Assembly: GCF_001544615.1 (NCBI RefSeq)
Contig: NZ_FCNV02000005.1
Span: 186,001 to 250,000 of the forward strand
Length of the DNA: 64,000 nt
Direction of reading: 5' to 3'
Origin: Caballeronia concitans
Lineage (GTDB): Bacteria > Pseudomonadota > Gammaproteobacteria > Burkholderiales > Burkholderiaceae
The notes below the pieces were generated by a model. It had not been told where the DNA came from. It saw only the letters and a list, made by a program, of their open reading frames with translations, and made no database searches. Positions 8,854 through 17,944 of this stretch are shown piece after piece. The position numbers and the translations under genes were made by a program. How positions within the stretch are numbered: position 1 is the first letter of the stretch; each line of letters starts with the position of its first letter.

Positions 8854-9427
8854 CGTCGGTCTATTAGCACGCCCCTCCCCGGGGCGGGGGTCACTTTCTT
8901 TGCTGCTGCAAAGAAAGTAACCAAAGAAAGCAGCTTTTCGGGCCCGAAGCACTGACTGCGTGATCACTCCGTAGAACCAGATTGGCACTCAGCTTGACAC
9001 AGCCCTGAATCACCTTCCGCGCCCGCTGAGCGCCACCCCATGCGAGCCTCCGGGCTCGACAACACCGATCGCGCACAACGGTCCGTGCCGACAGAAAAGC
9101 ACGTTGCAACCCTAGCCGAACCAACGGCGCGCGCGGGCGCGCACTCGCGCCCTCCTCGCCTACGGCATTGGTTTCTCGTTGGGCTTGTCTTTTAGTGGGG
9201 CGAAGTGCCCCACTGGTGTTGTCGAGCCCGGGGGCTCGCATGGGGTGGCGCTCGGCGGGCGTGGAAGGTGATCCAAGGTTGATTCAAGCTGAGTGCCAAC
9301 GTGGTTCTACAGGGTAGTCAAGCATGGCGTGCTTCGGGCCAAGAAAGCTGCTTTCTTTGGTTACTTTCTTTGCAGCAGCAAAGAAAGTGACCCCCGCCCC
9401 GGGGAGGGGCGAGCTAATAGACCGACA
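8854..9427. repeat. long interspersed inverted repeat with hairpin arms
   Basis: The 732-bp gap between mfd and argE has no convincing gene. It is dominated by two arms of about 213 bp in inverted orientation, 8854-9066 and 9215-9427, around a 148-bp centre. The outer ~95 bp of the arms (from CTATTAGC to CCGAAGCAC) are almost identical; the inner part is more diverged. Each arm has its own 11-bp hairpin, ACTTTCTTTGC with GCAAAGAAAGT (8893-8918 and 9363-9388). The centre holds AGTGGGGC/GCCCCACT near 9194-9214. Mirrored small frames in the arms both spell KAAFFGYFLCSSKESDP, a string I recall from many Burkholderia hypothetical proteins; I read it as a repeat translated by chance. Confidence 0.85.
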
Positions 9428-9536
9428 CGAACAAACGAAGAACTAAAACCAGCGCGCCAAACCAAGACGGCGCCCCCGTGCGTTCAGTAAAAATTCTTTT
9501 GCGCTATGATCGAACCCTACCCGCAGGAGTGAAAAC

Positions 9537-10763
9537 ATGTCACAGATCGCTGATCCGGCGCATCTCGAAGTCTCATCCTCGTCGGAAAATCCGAAATCCT
9601 TGCCGTGGATCGAACGGCTCGTCTCTTTCGATACCGTCAGCCGCAATCCCAACCTTGGTCTGATCGAAACCGTGCGCGACGAACTGCGCGCCGCAGGCAT
9701 CGAATCGACCATCACGACCGATCCGCGCGGCCAGTGGGCCAACCTCTTCGCCACCGTACCCGCCCACGACGGGCAAACGAACGGCGGCATCGTCTTGTCA
9801 GGTCATACCGATGTCGTTCCCGTCGACGGCCAGGACTGGGCGAGCGATCCCTTCAAGCCCGAAGTCCGCGACGGCCTCCTCTATGGCCGCGGCGCCTGCG
9901 ATATGAAAGGCTTCATCGGCGCAGCGCTTTCGATGCTTCCCACGATGCAGGCCACCAAGCTCGCCAAGCCCATTCACTTCGCGTTCTCGTTCGATGAGGA
10001 AATCGGCTGCGCCGGCGCACCGCTCATGATCGCGGACCTGCAAAAGCGCGGCGTGCGGCCCGACGGCTGCATCGTCGGCGAACCGACATCGATGCGTCCC
10101 ATCATCGCGCACAAGGGCATCAACACGTACCACTGCTGCGTGCGCGGCGCGGCGGCGCATTCATCGTTGACGCCGAAGGGCTTGAACGCCATCGAATATG
10201 CCGCGCGCCTCATCTGCCATATTCGCGATCTCATCGACGAGTTCCGCGCCAAGGGCCCCTTCGACGAACTCTACGACGTGCCCTTCACCACCGGTCAGAC
10301 GAGCACGATCAAAGGCGGCAACGCGATCAACACCGTGCCGGCCGAATGCAACTTCGAGTTCGAATTCCGCAATCTGCCGACCATTGACCCGGACCAGATC
10401 TTCAGGCGCATCGAAAGCTACGCGCACGAGACGTTGCTGCCGAAGATGCTGAAGGAGCACGGCAACGCGGCAATCGAGTTCTCGAAGATCGCATCCGCGC
10501 CGGGCCTCGACGCCACCGAACAGGCCGCGATCACGCAACTCGTGCGCGCGCTCACCGCGAACCAGGAGAAGCGCAAGGTCGCCTACGGCACCGAAGCGGG
10601 ACTCTTCGCGCTCGCCGGCGTGCCGAGCATCGTGTGCGGGCCGGGCAACATCGAGCAGGCGCACAAGGCGAACGAATACGTTTCGCTCGAGCAGCTTGCC
10701 GCGTGCGAAGCCTTCCTCGGCAAGTTCATTCACAGCATGTCGGTCGAAGCGCAAGCGCGCTGA
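9537..10763 (+). CDS. argE: acetylornithine deacetylase
   Basis: M20-family metallohydrolase of 408 aa that releases acetate from N-acetylornithine in arginine synthesis. Metal and catalytic motifs are visible: SGHTDVVPVDG near residues 88-98 (metal His and Asp), YGRGACDMKGF (bridging Asp), and FSFDEEIGCAGA near 152 (general-base Glu pair). A lid domain with GGNAINTVPAEC follows and a late metal His lies in the GNIEQAHKANEY segment. AGGAG lies before the ATG. The dehydratase-like gene follows 21 bp later, so the two are probably one transcript. Confidence 0.92.
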   Translation: MSQIADPAHLEVSSSSENPKSLPWIERLVSFDTVSRNPNLGLIETVRDELRAAGIESTITTDPRGQWANLFATVPAHDGQTNGGIVLSGHTDVVPVDGQDWASDPFKPEVRDGLLYGRGACDMKGFIGAALSMLPTMQATKLAKPIHFAFSFDEEIGCAGAPLMIADLQKRGVRPDGCIVGEPTSMRPIIAHKGINTYHCCVRGAAAHSSLTPKGLNAIEYAARLICHIRDLIDEFRAKGPFDELYDVPFTTGQTSTIKGGNAINTVPAECNFEFEFRNLPTIDPDQIFRRIESYAHETLLPKMLKEHGNAAIEFSKIASAPGLDATEQAAITQLVRALTANQEKRKVAYGTEAGLFALAGVPSIVCGPGNIEQAHKANEYVSLEQLAACEAFLGKFIHSMSVEAQAR

Positions 10764-10784
10764 ACCTTCGCGATCACACGAGCC

Positions 10785-11789
10785 ATGTCCGCAGCCACGC
10801 AGCATTCCGACAATACGATCGACGGCACGCCGATTCCCACGCTCGACGACATCGCCGAGCAGCACATGGCGCTCACGCCGTGGGTCGCGCGCACGCCCAT
10901 CTTCGAACGGCACGACTTTCCGACGCTCGAAGGCACGCCCGTCACGTTCAAGTTCGAACTGCTGCAGGCGAGCGGCACGTTCAAGGCGCGCGGCGCGTTC
11001 TCCAACATCCTTGCGCTCGATGCCGACGAGCGCACCGCGGGCGTCACCTGCGTATCGGCGGGGAATCACGCGGTCGCGGTCGCGTATGCGGCGCATCGCA
11101 TGGAGGTGGGCGCGAAGGTCGTCATCACGAAGAACGCGAGTCCCGCGCGCGTCGCGCTATGCCGGCGCTTCGGCGCGGAAGTCGTGCCGGCGGACAACGT
11201 GGCGGAAGCGTTCGAAATCGTGCGGCGCATCGAAGCCGAAGAAGGCCGGTTCTTCGTGCATCCGTTCAACGGCTATCGCACGGTGCTCGGCACCGCGACG
11301 CTCGGCTACGAGTGGACGTCGCAGGCGCCCGATCTTGAAGCGGTGATTCTGCCGATCGGCGGCGGCGGGCTGGCGGCGGGCGTATCGACCGCGATGCGCC
11401 TCGCCAATCCGTCGCTGCACGTGTACGGCGTGGAGCCGGAGGGATCGGACGTGATGAGCCGCAGCTTCGCCGCGAATCACACGGTGAAGATGGGCGCGAT
11501 GCACAGCATCGCCGATTCGCTGATGGCGCCGCATACCGAGCAGTACAGCTACGAGCTGTGTCGTCGGCATATCGATGAAGTCGTCACCGTGTCCGACGAC
11601 GCATTGCGGCACGGCATGCAGCAGTTGTTCAGCGAACTGAAGCTGGCGGTCGAACCGGCGTGCGCGGCGGCGACCGCCGCCCTGCTCGGCCCGCTGCGCG
11701 AGCGGCTGCAGGGCAAGCGCGTGGGTGTGTTGCTATGCGGGACGAATACCGATCCCGCGACATTCGCGCGGCATATGGCGAACGTCTGA
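10785..11789 (+). CDS. threonine dehydratase-like PLP enzyme
   Basis: Fold-type II PLP enzyme of 334 aa resembling catabolic threonine/serine dehydratases. The PLP lysine is K67 in ASGTFKARGAF, the substrate loop is SAGNHAVAVAYA, and the phosphate-binding glycine loop is PIGGGGLAAGV. There is no C-terminal ACT domain, so it is not the isoleucine-regulated IlvA form. The reaction expected is threonine or serine to a 2-oxo acid plus ammonia, but related family members act on hydroxyaspartate or racemise serine, so substrate is uncertain. It lies directly after argE. Confidence 0.82.
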   Translation: MSAATQHSDNTIDGTPIPTLDDIAEQHMALTPWVARTPIFERHDFPTLEGTPVTFKFELLQASGTFKARGAFSNILALDADERTAGVTCVSAGNHAVAVAYAAHRMEVGAKVVITKNASPARVALCRRFGAEVVPADNVAEAFEIVRRIEAEEGRFFVHPFNGYRTVLGTATLGYEWTSQAPDLEAVILPIGGGGLAAGVSTAMRLANPSLHVYGVEPEGSDVMSRSFAANHTVKMGAMHSIADSLMAPHTEQYSYELCRRHIDEVVTVSDDALRHGMQQLFSELKLAVEPACAAATAALLGPLRERLQGKRVGVLLCGTNTDPATFARHMANV

Positions 11790-11791
11790 TA

Positions 11792-11822
11792 CAAAAACGG
11801 CCCGTATAAAACGGGCCGCTGT
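11792..11822. terminator. bidirectional terminator between dehydratase and potI
   Basis: CGGCCCGT (11798-11805) pairs with ACGGGCCG (11811-11818). The five A before the stem become a U-run on the minus strand, favouring termination of the pot operon; the plus strand has CTGTGCTTTT after the stem. It sits between convergent genes. Confidence 0.8.
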
Positions 11823-11826
11823 GCTT

Positions 11827-12648
11827 TTACGACACCGCCCCGAGCCGCCTTCTCTCACTGCGCTGCATGAAATAATTCGCGGCGATCACGCCCACCGTCA
11901 CGAGCGCGATGAACAGCGTCGCGAGCGCGTTCATCTCCGGATTCAGCCCGAGACGCACGCGCGAGAACACGACGAGCGGCAGCGTCGTCGATCCCGGTCC
12001 GGACAGGAACGCCGACAGCACGAGATCGTCGATCGACAGCGTGAACGACAGCAGCCAGCCCGCGACGAGCGCCTGCGAAATCAGCGGCAGCGTGATCGAG
12101 AAGAACACGCGCAATGGCGTCGCGCCGAGGTCGAGCGCGGCTTCTTCCAGCGACGGATTCAGCTCCCGCACGCGCGATTCCACGATGATCGCTACATACG
12201 AGATGCACAGCATCACGTGCCCGATCCAGATCGTGAAGAGACCGCGGCCCGCCGGCCAGCCGATCAGCTTCGCCATCTCGACGAACAGCAGCAACAGCGA
12301 AATGCCCTGAATGACCTCGGGAATCACGAGCGGCGCGTTGATCATGCCGGTATAGAGCGTGAAACCGCGAAAGCGCCCCATGCGCGCGAGCACGAAGCCC
12401 GCCCAAGTGCCGATCACGACCGACGCGCACGCCGTCAGAAACGCGATGCGCAGCGACAGCCACGCCGCGTTGATGAGCTCGTCGTCGGTCACGAGCGCGC
12501 GATACCACTTCAACGAAAACTCGGTCCACACGGTAACGAGCGGCGAGTCGTTGAACGAATAGACGATCAGGCTGATGATCGGGATATACAGGAACGCAAA
12601 CCCGATCCCGAGCGACGTCATCTGCAGCGAACGGCTGGGCTTGATCAT
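11827..12648 (-). CDS. potI: putrescine ABC transporter permease PotI
   Basis: Inner-membrane permease of 273 aa with about six predicted membrane helices. The cytoplasmic EAA loop, EEAALDLGATPLRVF, contacts the ATPase. It is the last gene of potF-potG-potH-potI on the minus strand, and its ATG overlaps the potH stop by 4 bp (ATGA), indicating translational coupling. Order and pairing with PotH support putrescine over the closely related spermidine system (PotBC). Confidence 0.88.
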   Translation of the reverse strand: MIKPSRSLQMTSLGIGFAFLYIPIISLIVYSFNDSPLVTVWTEFSLKWYRALVTDDELINAAWLSLRIAFLTACASVVIGTWAGFVLARMGRFRGFTLYTGMINAPLVIPEVIQGISLLLLFVEMAKLIGWPAGRGLFTIWIGHVMLCISYVAIIVESRVRELNPSLEEAALDLGATPLRVFFSITLPLISQALVAGWLLSFTLSIDDLVLSAFLSGPGSTTLPLVVFSRVRLGLNPEMNALATLFIALVTVGVIAANYFMQRSERRRLGAVS

Positions 12649-13547
12649 CGCTTTTCCTCCAGTTGCTTCGCCTGGAAGTGCTGGAAGAGCGCCATCGGCA
12701 CGAGCAGCAAGAGCACCATCGCGCAGGTGACGGCGGAGGCCATCGGCCAGTCGGCGTTATCGAAGAACTCGTTCCACATGACGCGGCCGATCATCAGCGT
12801 GTCCGCGCCGCCAAGCAGCTCCGGAATCACGTACTCGCCCACCGCTGGAATGAACACGAGCAGACAGCCCGCGATAATGCCGTTCTTCGACAGCGGCAAC
12901 GTGATCTGCACGAACGCCTTCCACGGCTTCGCGCCGAGGTCGTAGGCGGCTTCGAGCAAGGTGAGGTCCATCTTCACGAGGTGCGCGTAAAGCGGCATCA
13001 CGAGAAACGGCAGATACGAATACACCATGCCGATATAAACCGCGATGTTCGTGTGATACAGCTCGATCGGCGTATGAATCACACCAATCGACATCAGGAA
13101 GTTGTTCAGCAGACCGTTGTTCTTGAGAATGCCGATCCACGCGTACACGCGGATCAGGAACGACGTCCAGAACGGCAGCATCACGGCCATCATCAAGAGA
13201 TTGCGCGTGGCCGGATTCGATCGCGCGATGTAATACGCCATCGGATAGCCTATCAAAAGGCACAGCACCGTCGATACCGCCGCGACCAGCAGCGAGTTCA
13301 TGTAGGTCGCGAAGTACAGGCTGTCCGTCAACAGGAACGCGTAGTGCGAGAAATCGAGCGCGATGTTCATCACGCCCTCTTTCAGCGTCAGCAGTTCCGT
13401 GTACGGCGGAATGCCCAACTGGCTGTCCGCGAAGCTGATCTTCACCACCAACAGAAACGGCACGAAGAAGAGCAGCAGCAGCCACAGATACGGCCCCGCG
13501 ATGACGGCGGTGCGGCCCGAAAGCCCGAGACGTTCGGCGATCTTCAT
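12645..13547 (-). CDS. potH: putrescine ABC transporter permease PotH
   Basis: Inner-membrane permease of 300 aa, partner of PotI in a heterodimeric channel. It has a long hydrophobic N-terminal helix (LWLLLLFFVPFLLVV) and the EAA loop LEAAYDLGAKPWKAF. The ATG overlaps the potG stop by 4 bp, and its own stop overlaps potI, so the three are coupled. Assignment rests on sequence type and operon order; the substrate (putrescine or another polyamine) is inferred. Confidence 0.88.
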   Translation of the reverse strand: MKIAERLGLSGRTAVIAGPYLWLLLLFFVPFLLVVKISFADSQLGIPPYTELLTLKEGVMNIALDFSHYAFLLTDSLYFATYMNSLLVAAVSTVLCLLIGYPMAYYIARSNPATRNLLMMAVMLPFWTSFLIRVYAWIGILKNNGLLNNFLMSIGVIHTPIELYHTNIAVYIGMVYSYLPFLVMPLYAHLVKMDLTLLEAAYDLGAKPWKAFVQITLPLSKNGIIAGCLLVFIPAVGEYVIPELLGGADTLMIGRVMWNEFFDNADWPMASAVTCAMVLLLLVPMALFQHFQAKQLEEKR

Positions 13548-14701
13548 GACGTCAGCACCACGCCCGCCGACGCGCTCCAGCGCACATAGACTTCGTCGCC
13601 GAACGTGGGCGAATCGATCTCGCCGAGCGCGAGGCTCGTCACGTTCGCGACCACGGTCTTGCCGCTTTCGAGCGTCACGTGATAGAGCGAATAGCCGCCC
13701 ATATACGCGATGTTCGTCACCTTGCCGCGTCCCCAGTTGAACGCGCCTTCGGGCGGCTTGCGCGTGAGCGCGATGCGCTCCGGCCGCACGGAAATGGTCA
13801 CCGGCATGCCGAGCGGCCCGGTGATGCCGTGGCTCACATACAGACGCACGGGCAGTTCCGGCGATTCGACGAAGACGTGATCCGGCTCGTCCTCGACGAC
13901 GTTGCCATCGAACAAATTCGTCGAGCCGATGAACTGCGCCGAGAAGCGGCTGTTCGGATACTCGTAGACTTCATGCGGCGTGCCGAGCTGCACGATCTGG
14001 CCTTCGCTCATCACCGCGAGGCGATTGGCCATCGTCATGGCTTCTTCCTGATCGTGCGTGACCATGATGCACGTGACGCCCACTTGATCGAGAATGTTGA
14101 CGAGTTCGATCTGCGTGCGCTGGCGGATCTGCTTGTCGAGCGCGGACATCGGCTCGTCGAGCAGCAAGAGCTTCGGGCGCTTGACGAGACTGCGCGCGAG
14201 CGCCACGCGCTGCTGCTGGCCGCCGGAAAGCTGATGCGGCTTGCGCTTCGCGTACTGCGCCATCTGCACGAGCTGCAGCGCGTCGTGCACGCGATCTTTC
14301 AGCTCGCCGCCCTTCACGCCTTCCTGCTTCAGCCCGAACGCGACGTTCGATTCCACGCTCATATGCGGAAAGAGCGCATACGACTGGAACATCATGTTCA
14401 CTGGCCGGCGATACGGCGGCATCTTCGCGAGATCCTCGCCATCGATCAGAATCTGCCCTTCGGTCACGGACTCGAGGCCCGCGAGCATGCGCAGCAGCGT
14501 CGACTTGCCGCAGCCGGAACTGCCGAGCAGCGCGAAGAGTTCGCCCTTTCTCACCGACAGATTGACGCCCTTCACGGCCACCGTTTCGCCGAATCTCTTC
14601 ACGACATCGACGATTCGCACGAAGTCGTCGCCCGTGCTCTGTCCGGATGACGCATTTCCCGATTGTGGCGCTGCCTTCAACGCGCTCGACTGCTCACTCA
14701 T
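13544..14701 (-). CDS. potG: putrescine ABC transporter ATPase PotG
   Basis: Cytoplasmic ATPase of the polyamine importer. Walker A LLGSSGCGKST, signature LSGGQQQRVALARSL and Walker B LLLLDEPMSALD are all intact, followed by a switch His (VTHDQEEAM) and a C-terminal TOBE regulatory domain. An in-frame ATG 42 bp upstream lacks any ribosome site; the ATG at 14701 begins MSEQSSALK and follows ACAGG at short spacing, so it was chosen (385 aa). It overlaps potH at its end and is separated from potF by a hairpin. Confidence 0.9.
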   Translation of the reverse strand: MSEQSSALKAAPQSGNASSGQSTGDDFVRIVDVVKRFGETVAVKGVNLSVRKGELFALLGSSGCGKSTLLRMLAGLESVTEGQILIDGEDLAKMPPYRRPVNMMFQSYALFPHMSVESNVAFGLKQEGVKGGELKDRVHDALQLVQMAQYAKRKPHQLSGGQQQRVALARSLVKRPKLLLLDEPMSALDKQIRQRTQIELVNILDQVGVTCIMVTHDQEEAMTMANRLAVMSEGQIVQLGTPHEVYEYPNSRFSAQFIGSTNLFDGNVVEDEPDHVFVESPELPVRLYVSHGITGPLGMPVTISVRPERIALTRKPPEGAFNWGRGKVTNIAYMGGYSLYHVTLESGKTVVANVTSLALGEIDSPTFGDEVYVRWSASAGVVLTS

Positions 14702-14760
14702 GATTGCCTGTTCGACTCCTGCATCTCGCGTTCGCGGTTCCATCGCGTGCGACGGATCAC

Positions 14761-14788
14761 GAACAAAGCCCCCGGAGGTCCGAGGGCT
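14761..14788 (-). terminator. attenuator-like hairpin between potF and potG
   Basis: On the minus strand AGCCCTCGGA pairs with TCCGGGGGCT (one G-U pair), followed by TTTGTTC. It lies in the 118-bp gap after potF and could partially terminate transcription or stabilise the potF message, giving more binding protein than membrane components. Confidence 0.5.
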
Positions 14789-14819
14789 TCGTCTTTCATT
14801 GAATAACCGGCTGTTCCAC

Positions 14820-15956
14820 TCAGCGGCCGGACTTGAATTCGGTCCACAGCCGCGTCTGCAGGCGCTGAATCTCAGGCGGCAACGGCTTCAGAAGGAACAG
14901 GGTCTTGATGACGTCCTGCGGCGGATACACGGCCGGATCGTTCGCCACGTCCTTGTCCACGTACTTGCGCGCTTCGAGGTTCGCGCTCGGGTAGTACACG
15001 GCATTCGTGATCGCCGCGTGCACCTGCGGCGTCTCGATGTAGTTGATCCACTCGTGCGCGGCTTCCTTGTTCTTCGCGTCCTTCGGAATGGCCATCACGT
15101 CGAACCACACGGGCGCGCCGCCCTTCGGAATGTAGTACTCGATCTTGAACGGCTTCTTCGCCTCGATGGCGCGATGCTTCGCGATCACGACGTCGCCCGA
15201 CCAGCCGTACGCGAAGCAGATGTCGCCGCCGACCATGTCGTTGATATAGCCCGACGAGTTGAACTGCGTGATGTACGGGCGGATCTTCTTGAGCATCGCG
15301 AGCGCTTCGCGATAGTCGGCGGGATTCGTGCTCATCGGGTCCTTGCCGATGTAATGCAGCGCGGCCGCGAACATCTGGTCGGGCGCGTCGAGCACGGACA
15401 CGCCGCAGGCCTTCAGCTTCGAGATGTTCTCGGGCTTGAAGAGAATGTCCCAGTTGTTGAGCGCGGTGTTCGCGCCGAGAATCTGCTTCGCCTTGTCGAC
15501 GTTGTAGCCGAGACCGGTCGTGCCGTACGCCCAGGGCACCGAGTACTGATTGCCGGGATCCGCGCCCGCGACGAGCTTCATCAGCTCGGGATCGAGATAC
15601 TTCAGGTTCGGCAGCTTGGACTTGTCGAGCGGCGAGAAGATGTTCGCGGCGATCTGCTTGCCGGCGTAGTTGCTCGTCGGCACCACGATGTCGTAGCCCG
15701 AGTTGCCCGTCAGCAGCTTGGCCTGGAGGGTGTCGTCGCTATCGTAGTTGTCGTACTTCACCTTGACGCCGGTCTGCTTGGTGAAGTTGGGAATCGTGTC
15801 CTTGGCGATATAGTCCGACCAGTTGTACACGTTGAGCTGCGTATCTTTCGCCGATGCCGCGAGCGGCAGCAGCGTCGCCGTGCATGCGAGCGCGCCCGCG
15901 AGTTTCGCCAGCTTGGCCGTGCGCGTCGACGCGCGAGCCGCCAGTTTTCCGTTCAT
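14820..15956 (-). CDS. potF: putrescine-binding periplasmic protein PotF
   Basis: Periplasmic solute-binding protein of the polyamine importer, 378 aa. The start at 15956 follows GGGAGA; an upstream in-frame ATG gives an implausible 49-residue basic extension. The signal peptide spans residues 1 to about 36 (LAGALACTATLLPLAASA-KD). The mature protein begins DTQLNVYNWSDYI, typical of PotF/PotD, and continues with the TQLNVYNW/TGVKVKYDNYDSDDTLQ pattern. It is the first gene of the operon and so is probably the most highly expressed. Confidence 0.92.
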   Translation of the reverse strand: MNGKLAARASTRTAKLAKLAGALACTATLLPLAASAKDTQLNVYNWSDYIAKDTIPNFTKQTGVKVKYDNYDSDDTLQAKLLTGNSGYDIVVPTSNYAGKQIAANIFSPLDKSKLPNLKYLDPELMKLVAGADPGNQYSVPWAYGTTGLGYNVDKAKQILGANTALNNWDILFKPENISKLKACGVSVLDAPDQMFAAALHYIGKDPMSTNPADYREALAMLKKIRPYITQFNSSGYINDMVGGDICFAYGWSGDVVIAKHRAIEAKKPFKIEYYIPKGGAPVWFDVMAIPKDAKNKEAAHEWINYIETPQVHAAITNAVYYPSANLEARKYVDKDVANDPAVYPPQDVIKTLFLLKPLPPEIQRLQTRLWTEFKSGR

Positions 15957-16516
15957 CTCGATTCTCCCTTGTTCCGACTTCTCGACGACGTCGCCGCGCG
16001 TTTCGGTCGTGCGCGTGCGGCCCGCGGTTCCCTTAAAAACCCGAAAACTACCATTAAACCGAAGTGCGACAAAAAATAATGCGCGGCCTGTCGCGCAAAG
16101 CACACGGCTGAGCGCCTGTCGCGCGGCTTTCGATGTCGCGCCATCGCGCGCGGCACGTTCCGCCGCCCGGAAAGTGCGCGCATTTTAGCCCTTAATTCGC
16201 CCCGGCGACACCTCATAAAACCACACTCGCTCCAGTGGAGCGTCGCGGCTCCGGCGCATGGCGATGTCATTATTCGTGACGGCCGTTCGTACTGCGCCGC
16301 GCCCCGTCGACGGCATCGCCGACAAGGGAAATGCGCGCGCCGCGAAACGAATGCGCCCGCCTGACGAATAGCCAGCGGAACAGTCGTTGCTAGCCATTTC
16401 GACGTGCGTCGCGAGAAGCGTCGCCATTCTGCACCCGCAACGCACGCTGCCGTGGCACGGCTTCGAAGGCCGCGCCCTCGTGCGTCGTTGCACCGCTATT
16501 CGAGGCCAACGTCCGC
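15957..16516. other. 560-bp divergent intergenic region, potF/mntH
   Basis: No gene is supported here. It must hold the potF promoter (minus) and mntH promoter (plus). One perfect short palindrome, CGCTCCA-G-TGGAGCG (16228-16242), was seen. I saw no convincing MntR or Fur box and no yybP-ykoY-like manganese riboswitch core. Confidence 0.5.
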
Positions 16517-17851
16517 ATGAACAGCAATCCGTCCGCGCTTGCCGAGCTTTCCGGCAGAAGGTCCGGCCCGCCGTCGTCCTTGCCGGCGAAGCGCGACGAA
16601 CGTCCGCGCCCGCCCCGTGGCCGCTGGTACTCGTTCGCGGGCGCAGGCGCGCTGGTCGCGGTCGGCTACATGGACCCCGGCAACTGGGCGACGGCGCTGT
16701 CGAGCGGCGCGCGCTACGGCTATCGGCTGCTCTTCGTCGTGCTGCTCGCGAGCCTGATGGGGATGCTCCTGCAATGGGTCGCATCGCGCGTGGGCGTCGT
16801 CACCGGGCGCGATCTCGCGCAGCTTTGCCGCGAGCGTTACAGCCGGCGCACGACCACTCTGCTGTGGCTCGCGTGCGAAGTCGCGATCATTGCGTGCGAT
16901 GTGGCCGAAGTCGTCGGCAGCGCGGTCGCGTTGCAGATGCTCTTCGGCCTCTCGCTGACCGCGGGCGTGCTGTCCTCTGCGATCGGCACGTTCGCGATGC
17001 TCGCGCTGCAGCGCGGCGGCAAACGGCCCCTTCAACGCGCCGTGACCGCGCTGGTTCTCTTCGTGAGCTTTTGCTTCGTGGTTCAACTCGCGCTCGCGCA
17101 TCCGGCGTGGCGCGAAGTGCTGACGGGCCTCGCGCCCTCGCCCGCGTTGCTGCGCGATGCCGGCATGCTGTGGCTCGCGGCCGGCGTGCTCGGCGCGACC
17201 GTGATGCCGCATAACCTCTATCTGCATTCGTCGCTGGTGAAGGACCACGCTCCGCAACGGGACGATGAAACTATCGGCGATGCGCTCAAGGGCGTGAACA
17301 TCGACACGTTCGCCTCGCTCGGGCTGGCGTTCGTCGTGAACGCGTCGCTTTTGATCGTGGCGGCGGCGGTGTTTCATGCGGCCGGTCATACGGACGTCGA
17401 TGATCTCGCCGATGCGCACCGGCTCATCGCGCCGCTCGTCGGCAGCCATTGGGCGGGGATCGCGTTCGCGACGGCGCTGCTCGCGTGCGGGCTGAACGCG
17501 ACCGTTACCGGGACGCTCGCCGGCCAGGCGGTGATGGAAGGCTTTCTGCAACTGAAGATGGCGCGCTGGGCGCGGGCGCTGCTCACGCGCGGGCTCGCGA
17601 TCGGCCCGGCGCTCGCGGCCGTCGCGAGCTTCGGCCAGCACGGCTCGAACGCGCTGCTCGTCGCGACGCAAGTGGTGCTGAGCCTGCAATTGCCGCTCGC
17701 GGTGATTCCGCTCGTGCGCTTCGCCTCCGATGCCGACCTCATGGGCCGCTGGCGCGTCGCGCGCGTGCCGCTCTCGCTCGCCTGGACATGCGCCGGACTG
17801 ATCGTGGTGCTGAACGGCGCGATGCTGTGGCAGTCGATCTTCGGGCAGTGA
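16517..17851 (+). CDS. mntH: Nramp-family divalent metal transporter MntH
   Basis: Proton-coupled manganese/iron importer of the inner membrane, 444 aa with about 11 membrane helices. The Nramp metal-site motif is VGYMDPGNWATA in helix 1 (residues around 50-60, with the DPGN residues), and the helix 6 motif is VMPHNLYLHSSLV. The first ~40 residues are a polar, proline-rich cytoplasmic tail. It stands alone, with a long upstream gap that may hold metal regulation that I could not recognise. Confidence 0.9.
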   Translation: MNSNPSALAELSGRRSGPPSSLPAKRDERPRPPRGRWYSFAGAGALVAVGYMDPGNWATALSSGARYGYRLLFVVLLASLMGMLLQWVASRVGVVTGRDLAQLCRERYSRRTTTLLWLACEVAIIACDVAEVVGSAVALQMLFGLSLTAGVLSSAIGTFAMLALQRGGKRPLQRAVTALVLFVSFCFVVQLALAHPAWREVLTGLAPSPALLRDAGMLWLAAGVLGATVMPHNLYLHSSLVKDHAPQRDDETIGDALKGVNIDTFASLGLAFVVNASLLIVAAAVFHAAGHTDVDDLADAHRLIAPLVGSHWAGIAFATALLACGLNATVTGTLAGQAVMEGFLQLKMARWARALLTRGLAIGPALAAVASFGQHGSNALLVATQVVLSLQLPLAVIPLVRFASDADLMGRWRVARVPLSLAWTCAGLIVVLNGAMLWQSIFGQ

Positions 17852-17944
17852 CGTGCGCTGTCGGGATCAGGCGGGTTCCGTCTTGCGCGGTTACGATGAC
17901 GCCTCGTCGCGCAACGCCGCTTTTCCGAAAAGGATGTCCGCCTG

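Noticed and set aside
8386-8988. 200-codon minus-strand frame running from the repeat into mfd
   Set aside because: It consists of the repeat peptide plus antisense of mfd.
16104-16516. Manganese riboswitch or MntR site before mntH
   Set aside because: I looked for the yybP-ykoY core and for an obvious metal-regulator palindrome and saw neither.
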